NCBI RefSeq assembly: GCF_047607445.1
Contig: NZ_JBLKRT010000002.1
Span: forward strand, 137,005 to 201,004
Reading direction: 5' to 3'
Length of the DNA: 64,000 bases
Source: Crystallibacter sulfonylureivorans_A
Lineage (GTDB): Bacteria > Actinomycetota > Actinomycetes > Actinomycetales > Micrococcaceae
The notes below the pieces were generated by a model. It was not told where the DNA came from. It ran no database searches and was given only the letters and a program-made list of their open reading frames with translations. This document shows, piece after piece, positions 16,534 to 25,163 of this stretch. The first letter of the stretch is position 1; each line of letters starts with the position of its first letter. Made by a program: the position numbers and the translations under genes.

Positions 16534-18231
16534 TTAGGCCGGCAAAAGCTCACTCTTGGGGCTGTCAGCGTCTGCAGATGACGATCGAACCGTGAGTCCG
16601 CGCAGCATCTCAGTCAGGCCGTGGCCGTCCTGCGGTGCCGTATGCCCCCTCCACACCACATGCTGGTCTTCGCGGATCAAGACGTAGCGGTGGTTGTATT
16701 CGGATGGCACGACGCTCGGATCCACTTCCAGGAGTTTGATCGGGACGGTGAGCTCCGCCGCATTGGTGAGGAAGTCCACTATGCCGGCGTCAGCCTCACC
16801 AAGGCTGATGAGTGTGTAGTAAGGTCCGATTTCGTCGTAAAGCGACACGTCCTCGGATAGCCAGAAGTGCGGCGCCCTGCAGCCGGGAACCGTGGATGGC
16901 GTGTAAGCGCCCATCGAGTATTCCGGTGCCTGTTCGCCGTCGTACGAGATAATCGGCGAGTCAGCATAGGAGTACCCGAAGTTCAGGCCTGCAGCGGCAA
17001 ACTGTTGGACGTTAAGTTCATAGGCTGCTTCGCCCAGCCGTGCGCGTGCTTCCTGCCCTTCGACAGTGTCATCCTCAATCTCGGCTGGGACGTCGGCCTG
17101 CGAAATTTTGCGCAAGTGGGACATGGCAAACTTCGATACCTGCTCCGTGATGGGCAGCCGTTCGGCCTCATAGGCATCGAGAATTCCGTAGTCCGCCCAT
17201 CCGGACAGGTGAGCTCCCAGCAGCCACGTCAGATTCAACACATCCGCGATTCCTGCGTTCATGCCATATCCGGCATAGGGCACCCACAGGTGGCACGCGT
17301 CGCCGCTGATGAAGACGTTGCCTTCGCGGAACTTGTCGCTGACCAAACGGCGCGCAATCCAGTCTTCCTTGGAGACGACTTCGTATTCAAAGGACTCATC
17401 GACGCCGAGGATGGTGCGGATGGCCCATTCCCTGTCGACGCCACCGGATGCAACTTCGTCCTGCTTGAGGTAGTTGTGGACCAGGAAGGTCTCTTCTCCG
17501 TCAATGGCGTAGACATGGCCGTTGCGACGCGGGTTGAACGTGTAATAGCCCCACGCCCTTCCTGCTTCCATCGCAGCGCCGAGTTCGCTGGCCCGGATAC
17601 AGGTGGACTGGACATGTTGCAGCACCGGATCCCCGGACAATTTCGCGCCCATCTGTTTGCGCACCGCTGAACGGCCGCCGTCCGCTCCGATCAGGAACCG
17701 GCCGCGCACCGTACGCTCCCGCCCGCCGTCGTTGTCCACGATCGCGGCCTCAACGCCGTCGGGACCTTGGACATACCGCTGGTAGGTGGTGTCATTCAAG
17801 AGCATCACGCCCGGCAACTCGGCAACGTGGCCCATCAGGATGGGCTCCAGATACTTTTGGTTAATGCGGTGCGGGGGTTCAGGTGTTGCCCACGACGTAT
17901 CCGGCCCCAGGGTCGAGGTGTAGCGCTCGCCCCGGGACGGGATGGGAATGCGGGCGATTTCCTTGCCCGTCATGGTGGTGCGGAAGGCAATATCGTGGGG
18001 ATGGTCCTCGGGTAGCCCAGCATTACGGACCTTGGCTACGAAACCGAGCCGGCGGAACCGCTCCATCGTGCGTGCCGAGACATGGTTGCACTTCACGTTC
18101 GGCGCCTCCAGAAAGCTGCGCTGTTCGATGACCACCGACTTGATCCCGCGGGCGCTCAAGTCTGCTGCGGCTAACAGGCCCACCGGCCCTGCGCCGATGA
18201 TGATGACGTCTGTCTCGATGATTTTGCTCAA
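16534..18231 (-). CDS. FAD-dependent aromatic hydroxylase (PheA/TfdB class)
   Basis: Flavoprotein of about 565 residues using NAD(P)H and O2 to hydroxylate an aromatic or polycyclic substrate. It shows the dinucleotide motif 'DVIIIGAGPVGLLAAADL', the DG motif 'FLIGADGGRSAVRKQMG' and the second FAD motif 'GDACHLWVPYAGYGMNAGI', then a C-terminal thioredoxin-like domain. TTG 18231 places the start directly before 'SKIIETDVIIIGAG' with 'GGAAGAG' upstream; an open frame continues upstream but lacks family sequence. The MFS gene on the same strand ends 47 bases upstream, so the two probably form an operon for uptake and oxidation of one compound. Confidence 0.88.
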   Translation of the reverse strand: MSKIIETDVIIIGAGPVGLLAAADLSARGIKSVVIEQRSFLEAPNVKCNHVSARTMERFRRLGFVAKVRNAGLPEDHPHDIAFRTTMTGKEIARIPIPSRGERYTSTLGPDTSWATPEPPHRINQKYLEPILMGHVAELPGVMLLNDTTYQRYVQGPDGVEAAIVDNDGGRERTVRGRFLIGADGGRSAVRKQMGAKLSGDPVLQHVQSTCIRASELGAAMEAGRAWGYYTFNPRRNGHVYAIDGEETFLVHNYLKQDEVASGGVDREWAIRTILGVDESFEYEVVSKEDWIARRLVSDKFREGNVFISGDACHLWVPYAGYGMNAGIADVLNLTWLLGAHLSGWADYGILDAYEAERLPITEQVSKFAMSHLRKISQADVPAEIEDDTVEGQEARARLGEAAYELNVQQFAAAGLNFGYSYADSPIISYDGEQAPEYSMGAYTPSTVPGCRAPHFWLSEDVSLYDEIGPYYTLISLGEADAGIVDFLTNAAELTVPIKLLEVDPSVVPSEYNHRYVLIREDQHVVWRGHTAPQDGHGLTEMLRGLTVRSSSADADSPKSELLPA

Positions 18232-18277
18232 GTCTCTTCCAAACTTCTTCAGTGTGTTACGGCAATGCGGAGAAGGG

Positions 18278-19603
18278 CTAGCGGATGTCTGCCAAATTGC
18301 GGCGTCGCCCCTCGGTAGCGACAACCACCGCCAGCAGGCACAGGGCCAGGACCCCGATCCATACGCCGCCGAGGAGCATGATGCCTCCGCCGCCGGCCAC
18401 GACCGCTGACGCAATAACGGGCGTGAATCCAGCTCCCAGTGCTGAAGCGCCTTGGAAGCAGACGGAGGATCCGGTAAAGCGCACGGCAGTGGGGAACAGC
18501 TCAGCTAGGAATGAGGCCAGAGGACCGAGGATGATTCCCTGGATGCCCTGTCCCACCATGACGGCTACCGTGAACCCGACGACCGTTCCGCTTTCCACCA
18601 ACAGGAGCAACGGATAGGCGAAGAGGATGGCTGCCGAGATGCCTGCGATGATCACGGGCCGCCGGCCGAATTTGTCACACAACCGCGCACTGAGCAGCGT
18701 CATCAGGAACAGCGCGATCGCAGCTAGTGCCTTGGCATTCAGTACTCCGGTCCGTTCCGCGCCTTGTGAGACCGCATAGCTGACCGCCCACACGCTCGCT
18801 ATACCCGAAATCGTCAACTGGCTCATTGCTGCCAGGGTGCCCAGAAGCAGGTTCTTGGGGTGCCGGGCGAAGACTTCGAAAATCGGAATGCGGCGCTTCT
18901 CAGCCTCCGAGTTGAACTTCTGGAACAACGGGCTTTCAACCACCTTGAGCCGCACGAAGAGGCCAATGGTGACGAGGAAAATGCTCAGCAAGAAAGGGAT
19001 CCGCCAGCCCCAGGCGAAGAACTGCTCTTCAGGCAACAGTGTTGCCAAGGACAGCGCGCCGGCCGCGAGCAAGGACCCCGCCGGAGCGCCCAGGTTGGCG
19101 AAGGCAGCGGCGAATCCGCGCTTGCCCCCGGGGGCATGTTCCAGAGCGATCAGCATCGCCCCTCCCCATTCGCCGCCGACTGCCAGGCCTTGGACGATCC
19201 GCAGGGTGACCAACAGGATCGGCGCCAATGTGCCGATCTGGGCGGCGGTGGGGAGCAACCCGATGATGGTGGTGGCGATACCCATCATGAGCATGGAAAC
19301 TACCAGCACGCCCTTGCGTCCGAGCCGATCGCCGAAATGGCCGAAGACGATGCCACCAAGGGGCCGCGCCACGTAGCCCGCAGCCAGGGTTCCGAAGGAG
19401 GCAAAGGTGGCCAAAGCCGGCGACAGGTCAGCGAAGAACACCTGAGAAAATACGACGGCGGCCGCCGTTGCGTAGAGCATGAAGTCGTAGAATTCGATCG
19501 CACTGCCGAGAAAACTCGACGCCAAAATGCGCCGCATCTGCGGGCTGTTCAGGCTCTGCTCCTTTGGCAGAGCTTCGGTCCTTTGATGTTGCGAGACACT
19601 CAT
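18278..19603 (-). CDS. MFS transporter, metabolite:H+ symporter (MHS) type
   Basis: Membrane protein of 441 residues starting 'MSVSQHQRTEALPKEQ' at ATG 19603, with 'AAGGAAGG' upstream. 'SSFLGSAIEFYDFMLYATAAA' and 'RPLGGIVFGHFGDRLGRKG' are MHS signatures. It is co-directional with the aromatic hydroxylase and divergent from a LysR gene, the classic layout of an inducible import-and-oxidise unit. Substrate probably an aromatic acid, not proven. Confidence 0.88.
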   Translation of the reverse strand: MSVSQHQRTEALPKEQSLNSPQMRRILASSFLGSAIEFYDFMLYATAAAVVFSQVFFADLSPALATFASFGTLAAGYVARPLGGIVFGHFGDRLGRKGVLVVSMLMMGIATTIIGLLPTAAQIGTLAPILLVTLRIVQGLAVGGEWGGAMLIALEHAPGGKRGFAAAFANLGAPAGSLLAAGALSLATLLPEEQFFAWGWRIPFLLSIFLVTIGLFVRLKVVESPLFQKFNSEAEKRRIPIFEVFARHPKNLLLGTLAAMSQLTISGIASVWAVSYAVSQGAERTGVLNAKALAAIALFLMTLLSARLCDKFGRRPVIIAGISAAILFAYPLLLLVESGTVVGFTVAVMVGQGIQGIILGPLASFLAELFPTAVRFTGSSVCFQGASALGAGFTPVIASAVVAGGGGIMLLGGVWIGVLALCLLAVVVATEGRRRNLADIR

Positions 19604-19678
19604 CGTCGAGCCTTCCTTGCAGGGGAGATGTATTTCACATGGAGCCTCAACAACTATGGTTCGCTTCCACACATTCGA

Positions 19679-19699
19679 CAATCACAAGTATTTGGATTG
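19679..19699. promoter_or_regulatory. LysR-type operator candidate
   Basis: 'CAATC' N11 'GATTG' forms an interrupted palindrome within the 115-base gap between the divergent MFS and LysR genes. This is the usual T-N11-A architecture of LysR boxes and lies about 20 bases before the LysR start. Confidence 0.5.
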
Positions 19700-19718
19700 A
19701 TTGTTTACACTTCCTAAA

Positions 19719-20675
19719 GTGAGCGACTTCAGTCTAAGACAACTGCAATTCTTCGTTGCCGTGGTGGAGGAGGGATCCGTAACAGAAGCGGCCAGCAGGC
19801 TCAGGGTCTCACCGGGCGGCGTCTCGGTGGCCATGAGTCAATTGGAAGCCACCCTCAAGGTTCAGCTGATCCTCCGCCGGCGGGGGAAGGGCGCGGCGGT
19901 GACTCCTGCCGGGAAGTGGGTCTATGACCAGGCTCGTAAAGTACTCGAAGGTGCAGAAGGCATCACTTCTGTGGCGGCGGTGGTTCGGGGCGAACTCGCC
20001 GGTCCTCTTCGGATCGGCTGCTTCAGCACCTTGTCCCCTTGGCTATTTCCCCGCATCGCTGCGCACTTCGCGGCCGAGCATCCCGGGATCGACGTTCAGC
20101 TAATCGAAGGAGCATCGGCCGAATTGCAGGCACGGCTGAAGGCTGGAGAACTCGACGTAGCTTTGCTGTACGCCAACCACATGGCCGGCGGTGTCACCGG
20201 GACGGAAATCGTGCCGGTGCGGCTACAGTTGGCGCTCGCCCCCGGGCACCGCTTGGCCGCGCGCGAGGAAATCTGGCTCCGCGAACTTGAAAACGAGGAG
20301 GCGATCCTGCTGGGCGTGCAGCCTTCGATGGGGCATGTGGAGGACATCCTGCGGCGGGCCGGTCTGCGTCCCAACGTGAGATGGCGGAGCACGAATGTGG
20401 AGACGATTCGTTCAATGGTCGCCAGGGGGTTGGGTTACACAATCATCATGGGCCGTCCGTACGGTGACTATACGTATGATGGCCTACCGCTGGTTTACCG
20501 GCGGATCGCTGACGATATCCCTGAGAACGCCGTCGTCGTGGCCTACCCGGAAGGCACGACCCCAACGGCGAAAGTCCGTACTCTCATTGCGTTCTGCCGA
20601 TCTGAATTCGGCGCGGAAGGGCAGCAGCCCGATGCCGGGCGCTGGACCTCCCGCGAGGGAATGGGCGAACTGTAG
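19719..20675 (+). CDS. LysR-family transcriptional regulator
   Basis: LTTR of about 318 residues starting with the GTG at 19719 ('MSDFSLRQLQFFVAVVEEGS'); an upstream TTG at 19701 would add six residues. The winged helix contains 'VTEAASRLRVSPGGVSVAMS'. It is divergent from the MFS/aromatic hydroxylase operon and is its probable activator. It is paralogous to the LysR protein at 9530. The region is visibly less GC-rich than purSQL, as is the other LysR module. Confidence 0.88.
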   Translation: MSDFSLRQLQFFVAVVEEGSVTEAASRLRVSPGGVSVAMSQLEATLKVQLILRRRGKGAAVTPAGKWVYDQARKVLEGAEGITSVAAVVRGELAGPLRIGCFSTLSPWLFPRIAAHFAAEHPGIDVQLIEGASAELQARLKAGELDVALLYANHMAGGVTGTEIVPVRLQLALAPGHRLAAREEIWLRELENEEAILLGVQPSMGHVEDILRRAGLRPNVRWRSTNVETIRSMVARGLGYTIIMGRPYGDYTYDGLPLVYRRIADDIPENAVVVAYPEGTTPTAKVRTLIAFCRSEFGAEGQQPDAGRWTSREGMGEL

Positions 20676-20872
20676 CCGCATGACCACATGGGCCTCGGCG
20701 CAATTGGCATCGTGGGCAGCCTCAAGCAGGAGAGGGGTTGTCGCCCATGGTGGAGTCGACTAGGTTTCCAGCTAGAGCAGCGGCCGGCGCCACCACACGG
20801 CGTCTACACCTTGGCGTTGGAATCGCCGGCCGCAATCTTCCAGATGGAGGACTCGGACGCCGGAGGTAGCCT

Positions 20873-21607
20873 ATGGACGCCGAAATCTCACTGCAGGTGG
20901 ACGGCCGCGCCACCACGCTCATGCTGGACACGCGCACCACGTTGCTCGATGCCCTGCGGGACCGGCTGGGCAACTACTCGCCGAAGAAGGGCTGCGATCA
21001 CGGCCAGTGCGGTGCCTGCACGGTGTTGCTCAACGGCCGGCGGATCAACTCCTGCCTGGTCTTCGCAGTGGCCCAGGACGGGGCTAGCGTCGTTACCGCG
21101 GCCGGGCTGGCCTCGGACGGCGAACTGCATCCGGTCCAGCAGGCGTTTCTGGACCAGGACGGCTTTCAATGCGGCTACTGCACCCCGGGACAGATCTGCT
21201 CCGCCGTCGGAATGCTGGACGAAGCCGCCCGCGGCCATCCCAGCTACGTCACCGCCAGCCGCTCCGATAGAAGCACGCAACCGGGGACGCCGGAGGCCAG
21301 CGCAGACGCGCAGATGGACGGCTCCCCACCCACCCAGGCACCGGAACTGCCCGACGACGAGATCCGCGAGCGGATGAGCGGGAACCTGTGCCGCTGCGGG
21401 GCCTACGTGAACATTGTCGCCGCCATCCGCCAGTCCCTCGCAGGCGAACAAGTCGGCGGCACGCCCGGCCGACCGGCCACCGAATCGGCCATACCGCAGC
21501 CCGGCAACGGGATGGACCAGCCGGAGCCGTCAACCGGCCAGACCGCTGGCAGCAGCAACCAATCCGGAATGAACACTCCCGGCGGCGGAACGGGGCAGCG
21601 CGGATGA
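20873..21607 (+). CDS. paoA: Aldehyde oxidoreductase, [2Fe-2S] subunit (PaoA type)
   Basis: Electron-transfer subunit of a xanthine-oxidase-family molybdoenzyme, 244 residues. The N-terminal plant-ferredoxin cluster is 'CDHGQCGACTV' plus 'NSCLV'; the C-terminal cluster is 'QCGYCTPGQICSA' and 'RMSGNLCRCGAY'. Between these last two Cys pairs lies an extra Pro/Ser/Thr-rich stretch of about 30 residues, and a low-complexity tail of about 50 residues follows the domain ('QPGNGMDQPEPSTGQ'), both longer than in E. coli PaoA. No Tat signal is visible, so it is probably cytoplasmic. Its stop overlaps the next start (ATGA). Confidence 0.88.
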   Translation: MDAEISLQVDGRATTLMLDTRTTLLDALRDRLGNYSPKKGCDHGQCGACTVLLNGRRINSCLVFAVAQDGASVVTAAGLASDGELHPVQQAFLDQDGFQCGYCTPGQICSAVGMLDEAARGHPSYVTASRSDRSTQPGTPEASADAQMDGSPPTQAPELPDDEIRERMSGNLCRCGAYVNIVAAIRQSLAGEQVGGTPGRPATESAIPQPGNGMDQPEPSTGQTAGSSNQSGMNTPGGGTGQRG

Positions 21608-22725
21608 AGCCCTTCGACTACGCCAGCGCCGCCAGTCCGCCCGAGGCAGTCGCCGCCGTCGCCGGCAACCCGGCCGCCGCCTTCCTGGCAGGCGGCACCA
21701 ACCTGGTGGACCACATGAAGTTGGGCGTCGCCGCGCCCGCGCAGCTGGTGGACATCTCGCAACTGCCGCTCAACACCATCGACACGACCGACGACGGCGG
21801 CCTCCGGCTGGGCGCGACCGTCCCGAACAGCGACCTCGCCGCCCACCCGCTGGTCCGGCAGCGCTACCCGGTGCTCTCCCAGGCCCTGCTCTCCGGCGCC
21901 TCCGGCCAGCTGCGCAACGCGGCCACCACCGGCGGCAACCTCCTCCAGCGCACCCGGTGCGTCTACTTCCAGGACGTCACCACTCCGTGCAACAAACGCA
22001 GCCCCGGCTCCGGCTGTTCGGCGCTGGAGGGCTACACCCGCTACCACGCGATCCTCGGGGCCTCGATGGACTGCGTGGCCGTGCACCCCTCGGACATGGC
22101 GGTGGCGATGGCGGCGCTGAATGCCCGGGTGGAGATCCTCGGGCCTTCCGGCGAGCGCAGCGTGGGCCTGCACTCGTTCCACCGGCTGCCCGGAGATCAG
22201 CCGCAGCGCGACACTGTGCTGGACCACGGTGAGCTGATCACTGCGGTGGTGCTGCCGCCACTGCCGGAGGGAACCCGCTCGGCCTATCGCAAGGTGCGCG
22301 ACCGCGCGTCCTACGCCTTCGCCCTGGTGTCGGTGGCCGCCGTGGTGCGGCTGGAAGAACCCAGCGACGCGGACGACGGCGGCGCCCCGGCTTCACCACC
22401 GAGAATCGCCGAGGTGCGGCTCGCTTTGGGTGGCGTCGCGCACAAGCCTTGGCGCGCCACGTTCGCCGAGGAGGCATTGCGAGGGCAGCCTGCCACCGAA
22501 GGGAAGTTCCGCCGGGCCATCGACGCCGAACTGCAGCACGCGGTCCCGCTGCCAGACAATGCGTTCAAGGTGCCGATGGTCCGCAACACGGTGGTGTCCG
22601 TGCTGCGGGACCTGTGTGGCCTGGAGGGCGGTTTGGACCAGGGCGGCGGACAAGCCAGAGATGGGAACAGCGAGCAGCGCGACGGCCGGACGGGGACTCC
22701 GGCTTCCGGAGAGGACCGACCATGA
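21604..22725 (+). CDS. paoB: Aldehyde oxidoreductase, FAD subunit (PaoB type)
   Basis: FAD-binding subunit of 373 residues, starting 'MKPFDYASAASPPEAVAAVA' at ATG 21604 (ATGA overlap with paoA). FAD motif 'AFLAGGTNLVDHMKLG' and the second site 'SGASGQLRNAATTGGNLLQR' are intact. It then has 'RCVYFQD...PCNKRSPGSGC', the cysteine-rich loop that in E. coli PaoB holds an extra [4Fe-4S] cluster, so this is a Pao-type enzyme rather than a plain xanthine dehydrogenase. C-terminal tail is Gly/Arg-rich. Confidence 0.9.
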   Translation: MKPFDYASAASPPEAVAAVAGNPAAAFLAGGTNLVDHMKLGVAAPAQLVDISQLPLNTIDTTDDGGLRLGATVPNSDLAAHPLVRQRYPVLSQALLSGASGQLRNAATTGGNLLQRTRCVYFQDVTTPCNKRSPGSGCSALEGYTRYHAILGASMDCVAVHPSDMAVAMAALNARVEILGPSGERSVGLHSFHRLPGDQPQRDTVLDHGELITAVVLPPLPEGTRSAYRKVRDRASYAFALVSVAAVVRLEEPSDADDGGAPASPPRIAEVRLALGGVAHKPWRATFAEEALRGQPATEGKFRRAIDAELQHAVPLPDNAFKVPMVRNTVVSVLRDLCGLEGGLDQGGGQARDGNSEQRDGRTGTPASGEDRP

Positions 22726-24803
22726 GCGCGCAACAGCCGGCGGCCACCGGACTGGACCTGGAACGGGTCGACGGGCGGGCCAAGGTTCTCGGCCTGGCCC
22801 CCTACGCCTACGAGCACGCGGCGGAGCACCCGACCTACCTGCACGCCGTCCAATCCACCATTGCTCGCGGCCGGATCACCGCCATCGACACCGCCGCGGC
22901 CGAAACGATGGACGGCGTGGTCGCGGTCCTCACTCACCTGAACGCTCCGCGGCTGGCCAACACCGAGGACAAGGAACTGGCCGTGCTTCAGTCCGACGCA
23001 GTGGGCTTCCGCGGACAGTTCGTCGCCGCTGTGGTGGCCGATTCGCCCGAGACCGCGCGCGAGGCGGCAGCCCACGTGCACGTGCAGTACCAGCGGGAGC
23101 CGCACCACGCGGCGCTGCGGGCTGACCACGAGGACCTTTACAAGCCGGAGACGGTCAACGCCGGATTCGACACCGACACCCGCACCGGGGATCCGGACGC
23201 CGCCCTGGCGAGCGCCGCCGTCGTGGTTGACCGCACCTATACAACCCCAACGGAGCACAACAATCCGATGGAACCGCACACCACGGTGGCGCAGTGGGAC
23301 GGCGACCGGCTACTGGTGTTCGACTCCACCCAGGCGGTGCACAACGCACGCAAGACGCTGGCACCGCTCTTCGATGTGGAGGTGGAGCAGATCCGCGTGG
23401 TGGCGCCGCACGTGGGCGGCGGCTTCGGCTCTAAGGGACTGCCGCATGCGCACGTGGTGCTGACCGCGCTGGCCGCGAAAGTCACCGGGGGCCGTCCGGT
23501 AAAGTACGCGCTGACCCGGCAGCAGATGTTCTTCCTGGCGGGCTACCGCACGCCGACCATACAGCGGCTGCAGTTGGGCGCCAGCCCGGACGGACGGATC
23601 TCCGTGCTGACGCACGACGTGGTGGAGCAGACGTCGGCGATCAAGGAGTTCGCCGAGCAAACCGCGACCATATCGCGGATGATGTACGCGGCCGATCACC
23701 GGCGCACCACCCACCGGCTGGCGTCGCTGGATGTTCCGATCCCGTCCTGGATGCGCGCGCCGGGTGAGTGCCCGGGCTCGTTCGGCCTGGAGGTGGCGAT
23801 GGACGAGTTGGCGGAGGCGTGTGGGGTCGACCCGATTGAGCTGCGTGTGCGGAACGAACCCGCCGTCGATCCGGAGACCGGCAAGCCGTTTGCCAGCAGG
23901 CACTTGTTGGCCTGCCTGCGTGAGGGTGCCCGCCGGTTCGGCTGGGAACGGCGCAACCCGCAACCGGGAACGAGGCTGGTGGACGGCTGGCGGACCGGGA
24001 TCGGAGTGGCGGCGTCCACCTATCCGGCGCGACGGCAGCCGGCGAACACCGCCCGGATCCGCTTCACGGCCGACGGGTTCTACGAGGTGCAGATCGGCGC
24101 CGTGGACCTGGGCACGGGTGCCTGGACGGCCCTGACCCAGATTGCCGCCGAGGCACTCGAGTGCGGTCCGGAACAGGTCCGGCTGCAGATCGGCGACACG
24201 GACCTGCCGGTGGCAACCGTTGCCGGCGGCTCCACCGGAACGGCCAGCTGGGGCTCGGCGATCATCGGCGCGGCCCAGATGTTCCGCAAGGAGCACGGCG
24301 GTTTTCCCGCCGCCGAGGACATGTCGGAGGGCGACGGCGAAAAGAACCCGGCCAGCAAGAACTACGCGCTGCATTCCTTCGGCGCCCAGTTCGCCGAGGT
24401 CCAGGTGCATGCGGACACCGGCGAGATCCGGGTGTCGCGGATGCTGGGGGTCTATTCCGCCGGCCGGATCATCAATCCGCGCACCGCCCGATCCCAGTTC
24501 CTGGGCGGCATGACCATGGGCATCGGCATGGCGCTGCACGAGCAGAGCGTGATGGACGAGCGGTTCGGAATGATCGTGAATCACGACTTGGCCGAGTACC
24601 ACGTGCCGGCCAACGCGGACATCCGTCAACTGGAAGCCTTCTGGCTGGAGGAAGTCGACGAGCACGCCGGCCCGCTCGGGGCTCGCGGGATCGGCGAGAT
24701 CGGCATCGTCGGAGCGGCTGCGGCAGTGGCCAACGCGGCCTACAACGCCACCGGCATCCGCGTCCGGGACCTGCCGCTGACCGCGGACAAGTTCCTGGCC
24801 TAA
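22722..24803 (+). CDS. paoC: Aldehyde oxidoreductase, molybdenum cofactor subunit (PaoC type)
   Basis: Catalytic subunit of 693 residues, starting 'MSAQQPAATGLDLERVDGRA' at ATG 22722 in ATGA overlap with paoB. It shows 'YTTPTEHNNPMEPHTTVA', 'VVAPHVGGGFGSKGLPHAH' (cofactor loop), 'SWMRAPGECPGSFGLEVAMD', 'GSTGTASWGSA' and the terminal 'GARGIGEIGIVGAAAAVANA', whose glutamate is the catalytic base. The operon order 2Fe-2S, FAD, Mo matches paoABC. It would oxidise aldehydes to acids. No PaoD/XdhC maturation gene is in the window. Confidence 0.92.
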   Translation: MSAQQPAATGLDLERVDGRAKVLGLAPYAYEHAAEHPTYLHAVQSTIARGRITAIDTAAAETMDGVVAVLTHLNAPRLANTEDKELAVLQSDAVGFRGQFVAAVVADSPETAREAAAHVHVQYQREPHHAALRADHEDLYKPETVNAGFDTDTRTGDPDAALASAAVVVDRTYTTPTEHNNPMEPHTTVAQWDGDRLLVFDSTQAVHNARKTLAPLFDVEVEQIRVVAPHVGGGFGSKGLPHAHVVLTALAAKVTGGRPVKYALTRQQMFFLAGYRTPTIQRLQLGASPDGRISVLTHDVVEQTSAIKEFAEQTATISRMMYAADHRRTTHRLASLDVPIPSWMRAPGECPGSFGLEVAMDELAEACGVDPIELRVRNEPAVDPETGKPFASRHLLACLREGARRFGWERRNPQPGTRLVDGWRTGIGVAASTYPARRQPANTARIRFTADGFYEVQIGAVDLGTGAWTALTQIAAEALECGPEQVRLQIGDTDLPVATVAGGSTGTASWGSAIIGAAQMFRKEHGGFPAAEDMSEGDGEKNPASKNYALHSFGAQFAEVQVHADTGEIRVSRMLGVYSAGRIINPRTARSQFLGGMTMGIGMALHEQSVMDERFGMIVNHDLAEYHVPANADIRQLEAFWLEEVDEHAGPLGARGIGEIGIVGAAAAVANAAYNATGIRVRDLPLTADKFLA

Positions 24804-24808
24804 CGGCA

Positions 24809-24957
24809 GTCAACCAAGGCAGCCCGCCTCACCGGTGGTTGACCAAGGCCGCCCGCCTCACCGGTGGTCGACCAAGGCCGCCCGCGGCCGCGTGGAGACC
24901 CCCGCCCGCGTCACCGGTGGTCGACCAAGGCCGCCCGCGGCCGCGTGGAGACCCAGG
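24809..24957. repeat. Tandem array of the 'GGTGGTCGACCAA' repeat family (array A, 4 units)
   Basis: Four units each contain 'ACCAAGGCCGCCCGC' and are joined by 'CACCGGTGGTCG'; the last two also carry 'GGCCGCGTGGAGACC'. The same building blocks recur at 29875, 58640 and 60576. The rest of the gap to 25163 holds only the terminator at 25098. Confidence 0.85.
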
Positions 24958-25097
24958 CCGCGGGCAGCTCCGGCGGGCATCGGCCGCAGCTAAACCCCGC
25001 GCCAATCGTGGCCGGTCACTTCGTCTCAACGGGGACGCCCTAAGGCAACGCTCTGTCCGGACTTCCCGCACCTGCACGTAGGCGGCCACCAACGACG

Positions 25098-25131
25098 ACG
25101 GCGCGGCGCACCTCGCGGTGCACCGCGCCGT
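25098..25131. terminator. Hairpin between converging paoC and ribokinase genes
   Basis: A 15-bp GC-rich stem with one mismatch (25098-25112 with 25117-25131) closes a 4-base loop, 33 bases from the ribokinase stop. No T-run. Confidence 0.7.
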
Positions 25132-25163
25132 CCGTTGAGTACGTCGCGTTCGGCCCCTGGACG

